Positions 23,615-34,953 of a stretch of DNA of 50,212 nucleotides are shown one piece after another. The DNA lies in contig JANBPK010001511.1 of NCBI GenBank assembly GCA_027579435.1, positions 1 to 50,212 of the forward strand, written 5' to 3'. The DNA comes from Candolleomyces eurysporus (lineage: Eukaryota; Basidiomycota; Agaricomycetes; Agaricales; Psathyrellaceae). The notes beneath the pieces were generated by a model. The model was not told the DNA's origin. It saw only the letters and a program-made list of their open reading frames with translations, and searched no databases. A program made the translations under genes and the position numbers. Each line of letters starts with the position of its first letter. Position 1 is the first letter of the stretch.

Positions 23615-25273
23615 AATGTTCGTGGTTAGAGAAAAGGAACCGCTCCTGTACCATCTCCTTTAAATAGCCCCGACATAGTTCGCCCTCTTTGGATTTCAAT
23701 CGGTGTTTTTTCCGCAACCGCCATCAGCTCAGACCATATTGGGACCGAATTTGGAGTGGCGAGCCCCAAATTCGGACATTACTGAAAAAGGCCTTCAATG
23801 TGACATAAGCCGGTTCTCTTTGTGACGTCAAGGCGACAGACATGAGGCTAGCTAAGTAGATTGAGCTATGGCAGAGAACCTGCGAAATACTGATATTGAG
23901 AAACAGTATCACTGCATCTCCCAGGCTAGAAAGGTGAACGACGCGGCCGGGTGCGCCGAGGAAAAGAACCTTGCAAAATTCGATATTCCGTGTCGCCTTT
24001 TTCTAGTTCACCCATTCACGAAAAATTTCGAACACACGTCACCTACTTTGAGCACATCCACTACTTAAGTTTTGATGACTTGGATGCAACTGGATTCGTG
24101 AAGTACCAAGAATGAGTCGTTGCTCCCGGGACGAACGCAGATTGAGATCAGTTCTAGGAAAATACTGCCTCATTACCTTTCTGGACTCCTTGAAGGATTC
24201 GCCCAGGGTAGAGTCCTAGTAGAGTAGTGTGCTGGTGACAAACACAAAAGTATCGCCACCAGTGTATGCGCCACAACGGATTCAGCTCTGGCACTACAGT
24301 TCTTACTTTTGAGTCCGGTTCTGCTGAAGAGAGGAGAGCCAGGGGTCTTCCTATATTCTTCATCGAGCAAGGGAGAAGAGAAGCTCTGTGCGTCCTTTGT
24401 GCGTATCGGAAAGTTCTGGAATCTTGCACCTTTTATTTCACGGCATTTGCCAGTAGGGATTGCAGGGGAACAGACGAAGTTCGACACCTGTATCACTGTA
24501 TCAAAGGTGCACGTTCTGCCGTAGATGCTGTTGAACCCAAGGTCTTCGAAATTCGAGTTCAAGAGACTCGCTATGACCGCTGATGAGATGCTTTACATTC
24601 ATGATTCTCCTAGCCGGATAAACCGTACCAATTCGTGGCATCGCCGCGGCCGCCATAGATTTCGAGACAAGCACAAGTGCCAAGGAAAGAAGAATCTGGA
24701 CGCACAGCCGGATATTCGTTAAGATGTGCGCGGGTCCGATGGATCCTGTGGCTGAAGGTCTCTTGAGTGAGGCCGCCAACAACAGGGTATCTACCGCATC
24801 AATATTCGAGTTTGCTCGTGGGAGAATGAACCTTGAATTTGGAACATCGAGCACTAATGCACTAACGACGGGCGCCTAATGCTATGACTACTGATCAGAA
24901 GGTCACCAGCACGGCAGAACTCTATGTGCTGTTAACGTTAATTTACATCTCAACAGATTAATGCACTGCTTCCCGTAGTTGCCTATGGGCACTGTAGCCC
25001 GATAATCTCACGAGATTGGTTAGCCCAGCTCGAGAGAAGGACGCTCGCGCAGTAGAAGAGTTCTGCTGTGAATTTCCCGCCCATTATAGGATCTGGAAAT
25101 GTAACTGAATCAGTCGATCGGGTTCGTGACTGATAGGTACCAATGCAGCGCCCATGATTATGTGTGCGATATATCCTCGTACATAAAAGCCACCACTGGG
25201 TTGTGGAGCCCCGTCAACTATACACGAACTTACTGTCCCTTTCCCTGACTTCTACCAGGCGCTCTCATTATCC
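23615..25273. other. 1.7-kb divergent intergenic region
   Basis: This lies between the F-box gene (-) and the second DUF6535 gene (+), so both promoters lie within it. Overlapping short open frames of up to 129 codons occur on both strands at 24.15-24.86 kb, but they show neither family motifs nor mutually consistent splice sites. Nothing further is supported. Confidence 0.45.
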
Positions 25274-28210
25274 ATGCCTGCGGCTATCAATTTCAATACC
25301 TTCGAAAGCGACTTCCGCAACTTTCGGACATCTATCCTGTCAGACAAGGATGCAGCCATTAACGATGAAGGCTCCCTCGTGCTGGTGCAGCCGTGCATGG
25401 CACGCGACATAGGATACAAGCAACCGAACACGCCAATTCAGTCCACCGACACAAATTGGACCATTTGTGCCACAGCGGTTCTAGACTACGACCGAGGCAT
25501 ATTGGGGAGGTGGCATCAAGCACTTGATACATTATTAATTTTCGTGGGCAGCTCTTGAGCTCTGGTATTCACCCTGTTACTAATTCGGAGATCTCTACAC
25601 AGGCAGCATCATTCTCCGCAATTGTCACCACTTTCCTTGCTGGATTCTCCGGACCAAATGCAAACACACCCGTTAGCACTAATGCTTTCTGGGTCTGCAG
25701 CCTGATTCTGTCCATCAATTCGGTGCTCATCACAATGCTCGTCAAGCATTGGATAATGAAATATTCATGGGATGTCGGAACCTCAGTGCTTACACCCAAG
25801 CAGAGCTTGGCTTTACGCCAACTCCGTTTCAAGCTCTTCCACACATGGCACATCCCTAGTGTTATTGACTACCTCCCGCTCCAGTTGGTCTTGGCCGTCC
25901 TTCTGTTTTATGCTGGATTTCTCCCTTTCCTCCTGGAATTCCATCCTGCTATTGCAGGTTTGGGTACCAGTCTAATTGGGATCTCAGCATTTTTTCATTT
26001 TGATCACCATCATCCCCGCCTGGCGACCCCTGACGTCACCGCAAGCATGGCTCCCCTACAGAATCCTCAGTTCAATCTACCAGCGCCTCATTCCAAATGC
26101 TGGCGGAAGAAAGATCGTCTCTGGTGGATGGGTAGACCACGGCATTGAAGCCGTTCAATCGCAGCAGACTGCTCAGTTCGAAATCGAAGGCCTTCTCTCG
26201 GTTCAATGTTCCCTGGGTATGTGGCACCCCGGCCTCATTCGGAACGTCTTTGCTTGCGCATTATCCCTTCCCGACACCATTCGCTATCAGGCATTGTGTG
26301 TATTGTTCATTCAGTACATCCCCCTCTCCATCTTCGAGTCGGACGACCCCCAGGATGGATTCAATTTTGCTTCAAAACTCGGAGCCGCCCTTGAACAAGA
26401 CCTTTTTGTGGAAGCTTACGCAGCCCTTTGCGTTCACCTTTCCACTTTTCTCGACTCGGAGAAGCCCCTACCCAATCCAGTTGCTCCGGACGTCCTCGAG
26501 AATGGTATGCTCGTCTTGCTAGTCCTCGTTTGCCACCCATGGGTCCAACACAAAAACGACAGTACCAAGTCCGGGAAGAAAGGTTGGAGTCTGCTGTTTG
26601 CTATGCTCACCTCTTCCAACTTCTTTCAGTTCTCCCCTGACCGGCAAGGCATCATCGCAAAAAAGATTTTGAACACTTTCCTCGACATTGTTCTCCACCA
26701 CCGAGATTCACATAATGACTGGAGTCAACGATCACTCAGTGTCCTTCCATGTATGTATTCATCTGATCTTTGACATACTGTGTTTAGATGTATCTGACCT
26801 TTGCACGGTATAGATATCCAACTGCCTCCTCAATGGCGTATCGCTGCGTTTCAAATCAGTACTCGTGCCGAGGAGCACCTCTGGGTTCTTTCAATGGCGT
26901 GCAACCTTCTGGTGTTTCTTGCTCGTCGCGTCTCCGACTTCCATATAGACGAGCATTTCAACACGATCTTCAATTGTTGGGAACATATGAAACGCTATTT
27001 GGAGGCACAGCTCGAGAATGGAAGTAAGACTGCAGATATGGAGAGGGCAGTCAAACTTTGGACGCATGCCCTGTCTCATCGTAGATTCGAGCAATCTGGC
27101 GAGTTCGGCATGTCGGTCCCGGCGCAACTCGGCGAGTTCAACATGTCGACATCGATGCAACTATTCAAACACAGACACCGCGTCGATGGGTTCCATCTCA
27201 AGCTATGTGAACTTTTGGACGTGATCGATCAGGCAGTTACCGCTACTTCAACTCTAGAAGATCTGAAGATCGTCCTCTGGAGACTCCGCATTTTTAACGC
27301 ATCGAACTCTCTGGTAAGCCGCACGCTTTCTTTTTCTTTCCGTATATTATCCGCCTGCTCACCGTCCTTACAGGACGTCCTCAAACTATTCAACGAAGTC
27401 GTGGAGTTTTCAGACCATTCCCTCGCCGAAAGGGATTCGCTCTTGCTCTCCTCGAGATTGAGTGGTTTTACAAAACAAGAATTGCATGGAATTTGCAAAT
27501 TGCTGGTGGACGAAATCACTCCCGCACCGTGGCAAACAAACCACCTGGACGCCAATTATCAGCGCATCGTCTTGGCCTGTCTACTTCTCCGAATTGATCA
27601 TCATCTCCGCCCATGGCTCGCCCTTACATGGAAAGAAGATGTTCTTGGCCTACTGCTACATATTTTTCAAACTGCTGACACTGGTGAAACACTTTCGCTC
27701 TTGGGCGAAGCCCGTCAAGTAGCTTTAGAAGAGGTGTTTGTCGCCATTTTCAGATATGCCGTTACAAAGAGCCCCTTGGGAGGCGTCGACGACATGGATA
27801 GAGATACCCTTTTTGCAGCCTTGTCTAACCAATGCACGAGAGGCAGGACCCGATTGGCCTTGTCGTTCACCGAGGCATTGATGCACAGTCTGCGAGTCCA
27901 ACGGAGGTCTAGGGATCAAGTCACAGAAGTCAGGCGGATACTCGCCGTGATCACCCCATTTCTCGAGGCCCGAGAGCTTGTTGAAGTTGATGAACAGCCT
28001 ATTAAGTGGCTGGTGTCATCCTTGCAGGTGATCATCGCGATCTTGAGCGCGAGCGCTCCGCCCTCGTGGGATGGCGAAGGCCTCGAGATAGTGCGCAGGT
28101 TTTTGCAGGTAGTCAATGCCAAACGCGATTCTTGGAGGGACTCAGTAGAGCATCTAGTGGTGCAGGCTTTGGACGCTGTATCACAGTTGCAACGAAAGAT
28201 ATCCCTTTGA
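25274..28210 (+). CDS. DUF6535-type multi-pass membrane protein (second copy)
   Basis: Second member of the DUF6535 family in the window. Exons: 25274-25543, 25603-26750 and 26814-28210, the last containing a 60-base in-frame intron at 27314-27373. The core matches the first gene: 'WHQALDTLLIF' joins across the intron at 25544-25602 to 'AASFSAIVTTFLAGFSG' (membrane segment 1). Then come 'AFWVCSLILSINSVLITMLV' and a hydrophobic pair around 25880-26030, followed by a large soluble, probably alpha-helical region of about 700 residues ending 'QLQRKISL'. The frame slips at a run of six T near 25990; five T would join 'GISAFF' to 'ILITIIPAW' in one frame. This is probably a sequencing error, possibly a real lesion. 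Function unknown. A broken partial copy lies directly downstream. Confidence 0.75.
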
Positions 28211-28320
28211 AAGGGCCCACGCTTCAATGTCCAACTCCTGCCCGAATTAGTACGTTGTCTTACGATGCGCTAACCCTGTAACCTCACTTGTTGTATATGA
28301 ATTCCTCTCTCGCTCGCTTG

Positions 28321-28338
28321 CTCTCTCTCTCTCTCTCT
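28321..28338. repeat. CT microsatellite at the duplication junction
   Basis: A (CT)9 tract interrupts the short spacer between the second DUF6535 gene and its broken downstream copy. It extends the CT-rich 3' flank, a version of which recurs after the broken copy near 29050-29070. Confidence 0.85.
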
Positions 28339-28344
28339 GCACCA

Positions 28345-28970
28345 GATTTTCAGCTTGCTGGTGGACGAAATCACTCCTGCACCGTGGCAAACGAACCACT
28401 TGGATGCCAATTATCAGCGCATCGTCTTGGCCTATCTAATTCTCCGAATTTAATACTCTCTCCATCGTCAAGTGGCTTTGGAGGAGGTCTTCGTCGCCAT
28501 TTTTAGATATGCCGTTACCGGATACATCTTGCTCAGGCTAAGCTGTAACGCCATGTATAGAGATCTTCTCTTTGGAGCCTTGTCTGCTCAATGAGAGGCA
28601 GGACCCGAATGTTCTTGTCGCTCACCGAAGCATCGATGCACCGGTTGCACCTCCTACCAGCTTCGAGGGATCGGCCTGATCAATTCACAGACTCGGGCGG
28701 ATACTTGCCGTGATTAGCCCATTTCTCGAGGCTCGAGAGGTTGTTGAAGTTGATGAACAGCCTGGCGAGTGGCTGGTGATATCTTTGCAGATGATTACCG
28801 CGATCCTGAAAGAGAGCACACACTTGTGGGATGATCAAGGCCTCGAGATAGTGCGCAGGTCCTTGCAGGTAGTCGATGACAAACGAGACCCCCGGGTGGA
28901 CTCGGTAAAGGGTCTAGTAGTGCGAGCTTTGGACACTTTATCAGAGTTGAAACAAAACACATCCCTTTGA
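28345..28970 (+). pseudogene. Truncated tandem copy of the DUF6535 gene 3' end
   Basis: From about 28350 the sequence repeats the 3' third of the upstream gene: 'LLVDEITPAPWQTNHLDANY' is encoded again, the DNA is near-identical to about 27497-27590, and the C-terminal block restarts at 28710 ('FLEAREVVEVDEQP', 'LEIVRRSLQVV', ending 'KQNTSL'). Between them, the segment matching 27600-27715 is missing and the reading frame is broken several times. Homology continues past the stop codon into the 3' flank (about 28980-29070 versus 28215-28310), so this was a DNA-level tandem duplication followed by decay, not retroposition. Confidence 0.85.
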
Positions 28971-30239
28971 AATTGCACCATGGTTCATCTCCTGCCCGAA
29001 TTGCTACGTCATCCTACGTTGCGCTGACCCTGTAACTCACTTGCTGTATATGAATTCCTCCTTCTCTCTCGCGGAGACAAGCCTGAAATGAAGGAGTCTA
29101 CCGACACTATCTTATAGGCTGACCCAATACAGCCCGCTTCCACTAGGCGTCCGATACACGTTCATCTCCAAGATATTCCGCTCGTTGAAATGAGGGCCAC
29201 TGATAATTGCCAGTCGACGTCGTATTTCATGGCCGCTTTGATCACCAATTTCAAACAAAAATTTTGACGAGCAAAGGGAGGGCCATGCAAGGAATATGTA
29301 TGACGGAATACGTACAAGCGTCGAATTACAGCAATGGAAAGGCCGAACAATCGCAGCGAATGCATCCAAAAGCATCGAACGCAAGTAACAAAGACTGAAT
29401 ACAGACAGAGTCACTAGTCCTGAGAGAACAACGACAGTTATGTTCGAGTGCCTACAGTATCAGTAGAAAGGACAGTAGGCCAAGAATGTACTACGTTGAC
29501 CAAGGAATATGCGACGGGGAGTAAACGAAATCGGAAGGGTAGAAACGTATGGATGGGCGGGTACGTGATGATGGACCGGGAAATGTACACATTAATTACA
29601 GAGTTTTCAGTAAGAGTCTACGCTATGAATATCAAAACAACAAAAGGGCAGAGTGCGAGAGGGAAGCCGAGACGAAAGGGAATAGAGATATATGTGTTGG
29701 ACAAGAAAGTGGAATGTAAACATCGAACGCAAGGAAACTTGGAGAGAGGGTTCGGGAGGCAAGATACGGGAGTGAATGGGAAAGAGGAGACAGCTATTAC
29801 AAAGATCAAGATGACAGAAGAGATGAGCGGAAGACAAACGGAGAATGCATGGTACAATGACAAGCAAGAAGAGAGAAACGCAAGTACACCCCAACAAAAA
29901 ATACAGGTAAGCCAAAGCCAAACCACTATAGAATAGGAACTCGTGTAACGTATGAAGAGAAAGGAACCGACAAATTGTGCAACGATCAAGGTGAAGCCAA
30001 TAAATAAAAGGCGTGAGTGCGAACATGAGACTAGAACAAGAAGCTGGTGCTGAGCTGCGTTGGAGTTAACCAGCAAGAGAGTTGGGAGCAAAAGCTCACC
30101 CAACGATTGTATTCATCTTTCGTCTTGAAAGACACTTCGAAGGCGGAGACAGAATGTCGACCCTGCACACTTGTATCAATTCGTCATTCAACAGGACTGT
30201 TTCGTCGTCAATCAGGAAAAGGAGTAGTTGGACGGGCGA
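28971..30239. other. Intergenic; strongly purine-rich plus strand at 29.4-30.05 kb
   Basis: The plus strand is A/G-rich and C-poor from about 29.43 to 30.05 kb, so the minus strand is pyrimidine-rich. This leaves open frames on both strands (for example 29448-29936) whose products are low-complexity. The block lies downstream of the LARP1-like gene on the minus strand and may be its long 3' UTR. I see no convincing coding sequence. Confidence 0.5.
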
Positions 30240-33200
30240 TCACTGTCCATCCGTCCCCATTACAAACACCACATCGTCCTCGTCGTCCTCATCCTCTTCA
30301 CCTGCTTGCTCTCGTCCTTCCACATTCTGCCCATAATCAGCACCACCCTCAGGCCTATAATGCTGCGGTACAGGCATCGCGCCATACCCAATAGGAGCTC
30401 CTTCTTCGACATTGAAAGGAACCCGATTGTTGAACAAGTAGCCTTCAGGCGGAGGCTGAACAACAAACGCAGAGCCCTCCGACCGACCATCGGCTGGTAG
30501 GGCTACCGGCATCTCGACAGGCATTTTGGGTTCTTCGGGAACGATGCTCTCAGCGGCATCAGGCAACACAAACCGCTCCCAACCGCCCATCCGCACCCAT
30601 TCCTCGCGAACCTGCACCATCGAAGAGAGGAAGAGCACCTCCTTCACTAGATTGATGTCTGGTGTCAGGCGACGCACCCGATTGAACGATGCGATGAGTG
30701 AAATTGGGATCCAACCGCGAGAATCCATCTACAGAGAAAGAAAAAAGTATGAGCATCCATATGATGGAATGAATGGGCGGAGAAGGATGCGCTCACCTGC
30801 TGTCTTAGGAAGAAATCCATGGCCATATTCTGGTGGCTTAGGTAGTACTCGAGTTGGCCCAACAAATAGTATCTCGTAGGATCCAACGGGAATCGGATCA
30901 CCGTCATAGGCACAGGCACTGGAGGGATCGAGGGAGCGGGACCCGCGCTGGCAGTCGGCGAGATAGCTGATGGTGGGCCAGAGATGGGAGGAGGAGGAAG
31001 AAGGTGTGGAGGCAGGGGAGGGGGTGGAGGCAAGAAAGATACGGTACCAGAAGGCGGCAATAGCGGACCGAGGGGTATCCCGGCATACCCTGGCCTCAGC
31101 CCACCGTAATATGTGGGGCTGGGCATACCATCGTGAGGAAACACATTAGGAGACGTTTGTAGAGGAAGGTGAAGAGGCGGCGACATAAATGGCAAATGGT
31201 GGGAAGGGGCGTTGGGATTGAAGTGAGGATTTTGACNTGTGGGGGTTGTGGGGACCAGTCGGAGGTGCATTACCTCGTCGGACGTTTCGATTCGGAGGAC
31301 CTCCAGGTCCGCCTCTTCCACCTCGTCCCAGATCACGACGAGGCCCTCCTCTGTTAGGCCGGTCGCGATCTCCATCTCGTCTCACATCCCGACTGGGGCC
31401 TTGATGTTGCTGGTGCGGCAGCGGCTGTCCCTGAGCTTGAGTTTGGTGAGCTTGAACTGTCTGATGTCTCGCTCGTTCCGACTCCCGCTCCCTCTCTCTC
31501 GCCACGAGTTCTTCCCTAGCCAACTCTACGGCCCGACCAGTTCCACTTGCACGCCCAAATCCATACCCGAAGTCCCGCACTTCAAAGTCCTCGTCCGCAC
31601 TCCCGGAGCTACTGGGAGGTGGTCGTTGAGGACCGGACTGTGTTCCATTAGCACCTGGAAGGGTAACATCTTGTCCATTACCAAGGCTTCGCTCTGGATG
31701 TGGCGGTTGGAGACTCGGTCCGGGGGGGGTTGGTAAGATTCGTAGCGGACGAACCAGGTACGGGTACCAGACCAACTGGCGGTTGCGCATTGGGTGACGC
31801 AGACAGCGACATCGACAGCGGGCTCAGCCTTGCAAGAGTGCTGTGATCTTCAACGACGACATCAAGCCTTGATCCTGCAGTATCTTCGGCAGATGATGGT
31901 GACGCGGCCACAGCGGTAGTACCAAACTCCCATTTCGCTTTCCCATCCCCTGCAGCCTCTTGATCTTCTCCAGTCACCGGGACCGCCAAACTAGGCCTTC
32001 TAGACCTTCGGCCGGCTTTACTCGTCGTCGCCGTGCTTGCAGTCGAGTTAGCTGCCTTGGCACCGCGTCCTGGGCCAGATAGCTCATCTGGCAGCACTCC
32101 AATCGCAATGACCCTCCCAGAAGCTGTTCCCTTCCCGTTCACTAGAGTAGCAGATGTCCCCGATACCCCATTCACTGTGATGAAACCTGAGTCATCAATG
32201 ACATATAGAGATTGAAGTCTTCTCTTACCATTACTGCTCGCGTGACTGCTGCCTAATGGCCCCTCCGCAGGCTCGTTCAATGACAGTGTCGATAGGTCGA
32301 TGGAGCCAAATTGGACTGGCTCCTTGTTAGTTGCTGCGATCTTTTCCTGGTCGCTGATTTGGCCATTCGTGCTATCAATCGTCTGGGTTTGAGCACTCTT
32401 GCTATCAGCACTAGAACCCGGATAGTGGACTGACGTGTTGTACGAGTTTGAAGCATACAATGAAGGGGCACCGTGAGGTGGACCGGGATAATGGGGCAGA
32501 GATGAATAAGCCACGCTATTGGCCCCTTCTTCGCCAGGAATTGCAGAGTCGCCAGATCGTTCAGGGTAAGGCGATCCAGGTGAGGGGGGTAGGAGAGGGT
32601 GCCCAGCTAAGGGACTCAAACCGTATGGAACGCCAGGTGGAGGTGGGTATACTCCGCCATAAGGTGCCAAGTGAGGGTGAAGTGGGTATAGATGGGGCGG
32701 TGGCGGCAGGCCATGAGCGAGAAGATGAGGAGTGGGTAGAAACTGATTTGGCGGAAGAGCAGAGTTATTGGGATACGATTGAAAATCACCTGCTGGGTGA
32801 GGAGAATTGGGTTTAGATGATCGTGCTGACGATGCTGAGGGGTTTATCGGTTTCAATGTCTTGTCTTTGCCGTCATCGGAAGGACCTAGGCTGCGGACAC
32901 CATTGACACGGGGGCTCGCAGTATTGCTGTTAGGGTCCCGATCGCGACGGTCTTCAGGCAACCGTCTCCTTCCTGCACCTCTCGGACTCGAATGCACACT
33001 TCCACTCCGGCTTTGTACACGAGAATGAGACGCTGACGCTACTTGCGAGTTCACGCCCGAGTTGGGATGGTCCTTCCTGTGGGTCCCTGCTCGAACAAAA
33101 CGGTCAATAACCGGAGGTGTGCGAGATCGAAGATGGAGATGCCCACCTCGATTGCCCCCTTGTTGGCCTCCAGAAGGGTTTTTGCGCGTTGAGGATTTGT

Positions 33201-33791
33201 CCCTGGGGTGGTCTCCCTTGGATGAAGAATGTCTCCGATTGGGAGTTGAGGCTTTGAGCGCGTCAGCGGCAGCCTGCAGCTCCTCAGCGGGTATGGGTAC
33301 CCATTTCTTGGTCTTCTCTGCTACAAAACGGCGAAATTTATGAATTCAGACATTCTCCAGTGAGCAATAGGCAACTTACCTTTCTTCGTTCGCTGCTCCT
33401 TGGCCTTTTCACCCTCTTTCTCCTTCCCCCCATTCGCATCCTTAGCGAGCGATGCTGTTACGTCTGGCCAGGATTCTTTATCTGTCATGGGCGGTACGTT
33501 AGTCGACGTCGGTGTTGCCGATGCTTGTACTTTGTTTGCTGGTGTAGCCGAAGAAGACTGTTTCGTCGATGGGGAAGGTGTTATGGGGGCAGGCGGGGAA
33601 GACGACGAAGCCGGGGTGCTGGAGGACGTGGCACGAGCGGCCATCTGCTCCATGCGGGCGTTCCAGACATTGGTTACTGGAGCCTTGGCGAGCTCCATGT
33701 GTTGTGGGGATATTTCTGCGGTGGTGGAGGTGGTGGACGTTGAGGAGAGGGCTGTGGACGACGACAAGGTCGGTGTGGTCGGAATTTGCCC
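30240..33791 (-). CDS. LARP1-like La-motif RNA-binding protein
   Basis: La-related protein, likely cytoplasmic, binding mRNA and affecting translation or stability as LARP1 and yeast Sro9/Slf1 do. Exons on the minus strand: from about 33791 (acceptor; an upstream first exon is unresolved) to 33380, 33320-30797 and 30728-30240. Near the N-terminus, 'APVTNVWNARMEQM', 'KESWPDV' and 'KKWVPIPAEEL' match LARP proteins. A long Ser/Pro/Gly- and Arg-rich disordered middle follows, including an RGG-like stretch ('RGGPRRDLGRGGRGGPGG'). The La motif sits near the C-terminus: 'YYLLGQLEYYLSHQNMAMDF', then 'LRQQ' joined across the intron to 'MDSRGWIPISLIASFNRV'. An acidic tail ends the protein. The frame is broken twice by single surplus bases, at the G8 run 31722-31729 and at the N at 31237; removing one base at each restores a continuous protein. 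A DM15 domain is not visible. Confidence 0.9.
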
Positions 33792-34000
33792 CTATGAGTT
33801 ACACCGCTCGGCGCAGTTTCCCACGCTAATGAATTTATTATTATTTGCAGGCGCCTAATTGTAATCTCGGCACCCACTGGTCCAAACCCTGACTCGACTA
33901 CCGAGCGAGCTCTGTTGGCCTGGGGGAGTGCTCCGTGAATTTATCTCAAAATCAGCCTGATCCGTGGCATCTCACTCGTATTATTAGTCAATCTCATCGT

Positions 34001-34614
34001 CTACTGTGCATTCTGCTCCGAGTCCTCTGCCTTCAATATTCTCCTCGTCTCTTCTAATGCTTTACCCAACAAATTAAGACCCCATCTGTCCTTCTGGTTG
34101 AGCGCGTTTTTCTCCCCAAACCCAATTCCCCAGATCCTGTCTCGCGGGCTAGCCTCCACGATCAGTTTCTCCCCAGTAGCGAGCAGATGCTCCTTGAGCT
34201 CTGGATTCTGCCTGAATTTATGAAGGCTGCCTTCCAGCACGATGCGATCGCGGTTCGAGTTCCATGTATCGTCGTTGAAATTGGACACTTTGCGGCCAAG
34301 AGCTTTGACGCTGGCCATATCGCCGGATGTCGTGCCAGTAACTTCTGAAATCTCCTTGGCCATCTCGTCGTCCGAGAAAAGCAGGGCCTTCTGAATCATC
34401 ATCCAATGTTCAGCAGATGGGAAAGTGATGGTCTGGTCCTCCCCATCTAACGAGATGGTTGCCGTGAATGGAGATGGGTACCATTGCGAGGCCCAGCCGC
34501 TATTTTTTGTTTGAGTTTCAAGTTGGTGAGAAATAATGGATACTTATGAAACGTGAAGACTTACTATCTCTCGTTAGTCTTCCAAAAGAAAACATAGTCG
34601 TCGTGCGTCAGCAT
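34001..34614 (-). CDS. NADAR/YbiA-like domain protein
   Basis: Single-domain NADAR (YbiA-like, formerly DUF1768) protein. Family members are N-glycosidases linked to riboflavin-intermediate cleavage in bacteria and to ADP-ribose removal. Two exons on the minus strand: 34614-34565 and 34499-34001, phase-consistent, 166 residues, close to the family's usual size. It starts 'MLTHDDYVFFWK', with 'WASQWYPSPF' after the intron, then 'FPSAEHWMMIQKALLF', 'ASVKALGRKVSNFNDDTWN' and 'ASPRDRIWGIGFGEKNAL', all hallmark segments including the Asp-Arg-Ile-Trp-Gly motif. No transmembrane or targeting signal is seen. The LARP1-like gene starts about 200 bases downstream on the same strand. Confidence 0.87.
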
Positions 34615-34953
34615 TGCTAATGTGTTTCAAAGCAGGGTACGTGAAAGGACAGGTTGAAGAAAGAATTCACTCAAACCGCCCATTTAACTGTCATTTCAAA
34701 TGCTGTGTAGTGACCTTCTGACAACGGCCCCTAGCGCACGATTGGCGCACGATGACTCGAGCTGACCTTCCAAGTTCCTGAGGCCATTCCGCAAAAAACT
34801 GTTTTTAGCACATATTAAAAACCAGTACATTCCCAAGCCCCAACTCCCGTAAATGAATGAGTCATGACAACAAATACGAGCGAGATGCACGCCAAAAATC
34901 CAAAGATCCCAACCACCCATATCCTTCCCTCTCTACTAGATCCTCGATTTAAT
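34615..34953. other. Short intergenic space
   Basis: About 340 bases between two minus-strand genes, holding the NADAR promoter and the 3' UTR of the next gene. I see no coding exon here. Confidence 0.6.

Noticed and set aside
29448..29936. 162-codon plus-strand open frame
   Set aside because: Low-complexity Lys/Arg/Glu/Thr product caused by the purine-rich strand; no domain, no splice continuation, and the reverse strand is equally open.
31239..31736. 165-codon plus-strand open frame
   Set aside because: Antisense to the disordered region of the LARP1-like gene, whose conserved segments lie on the minus strand on both sides.
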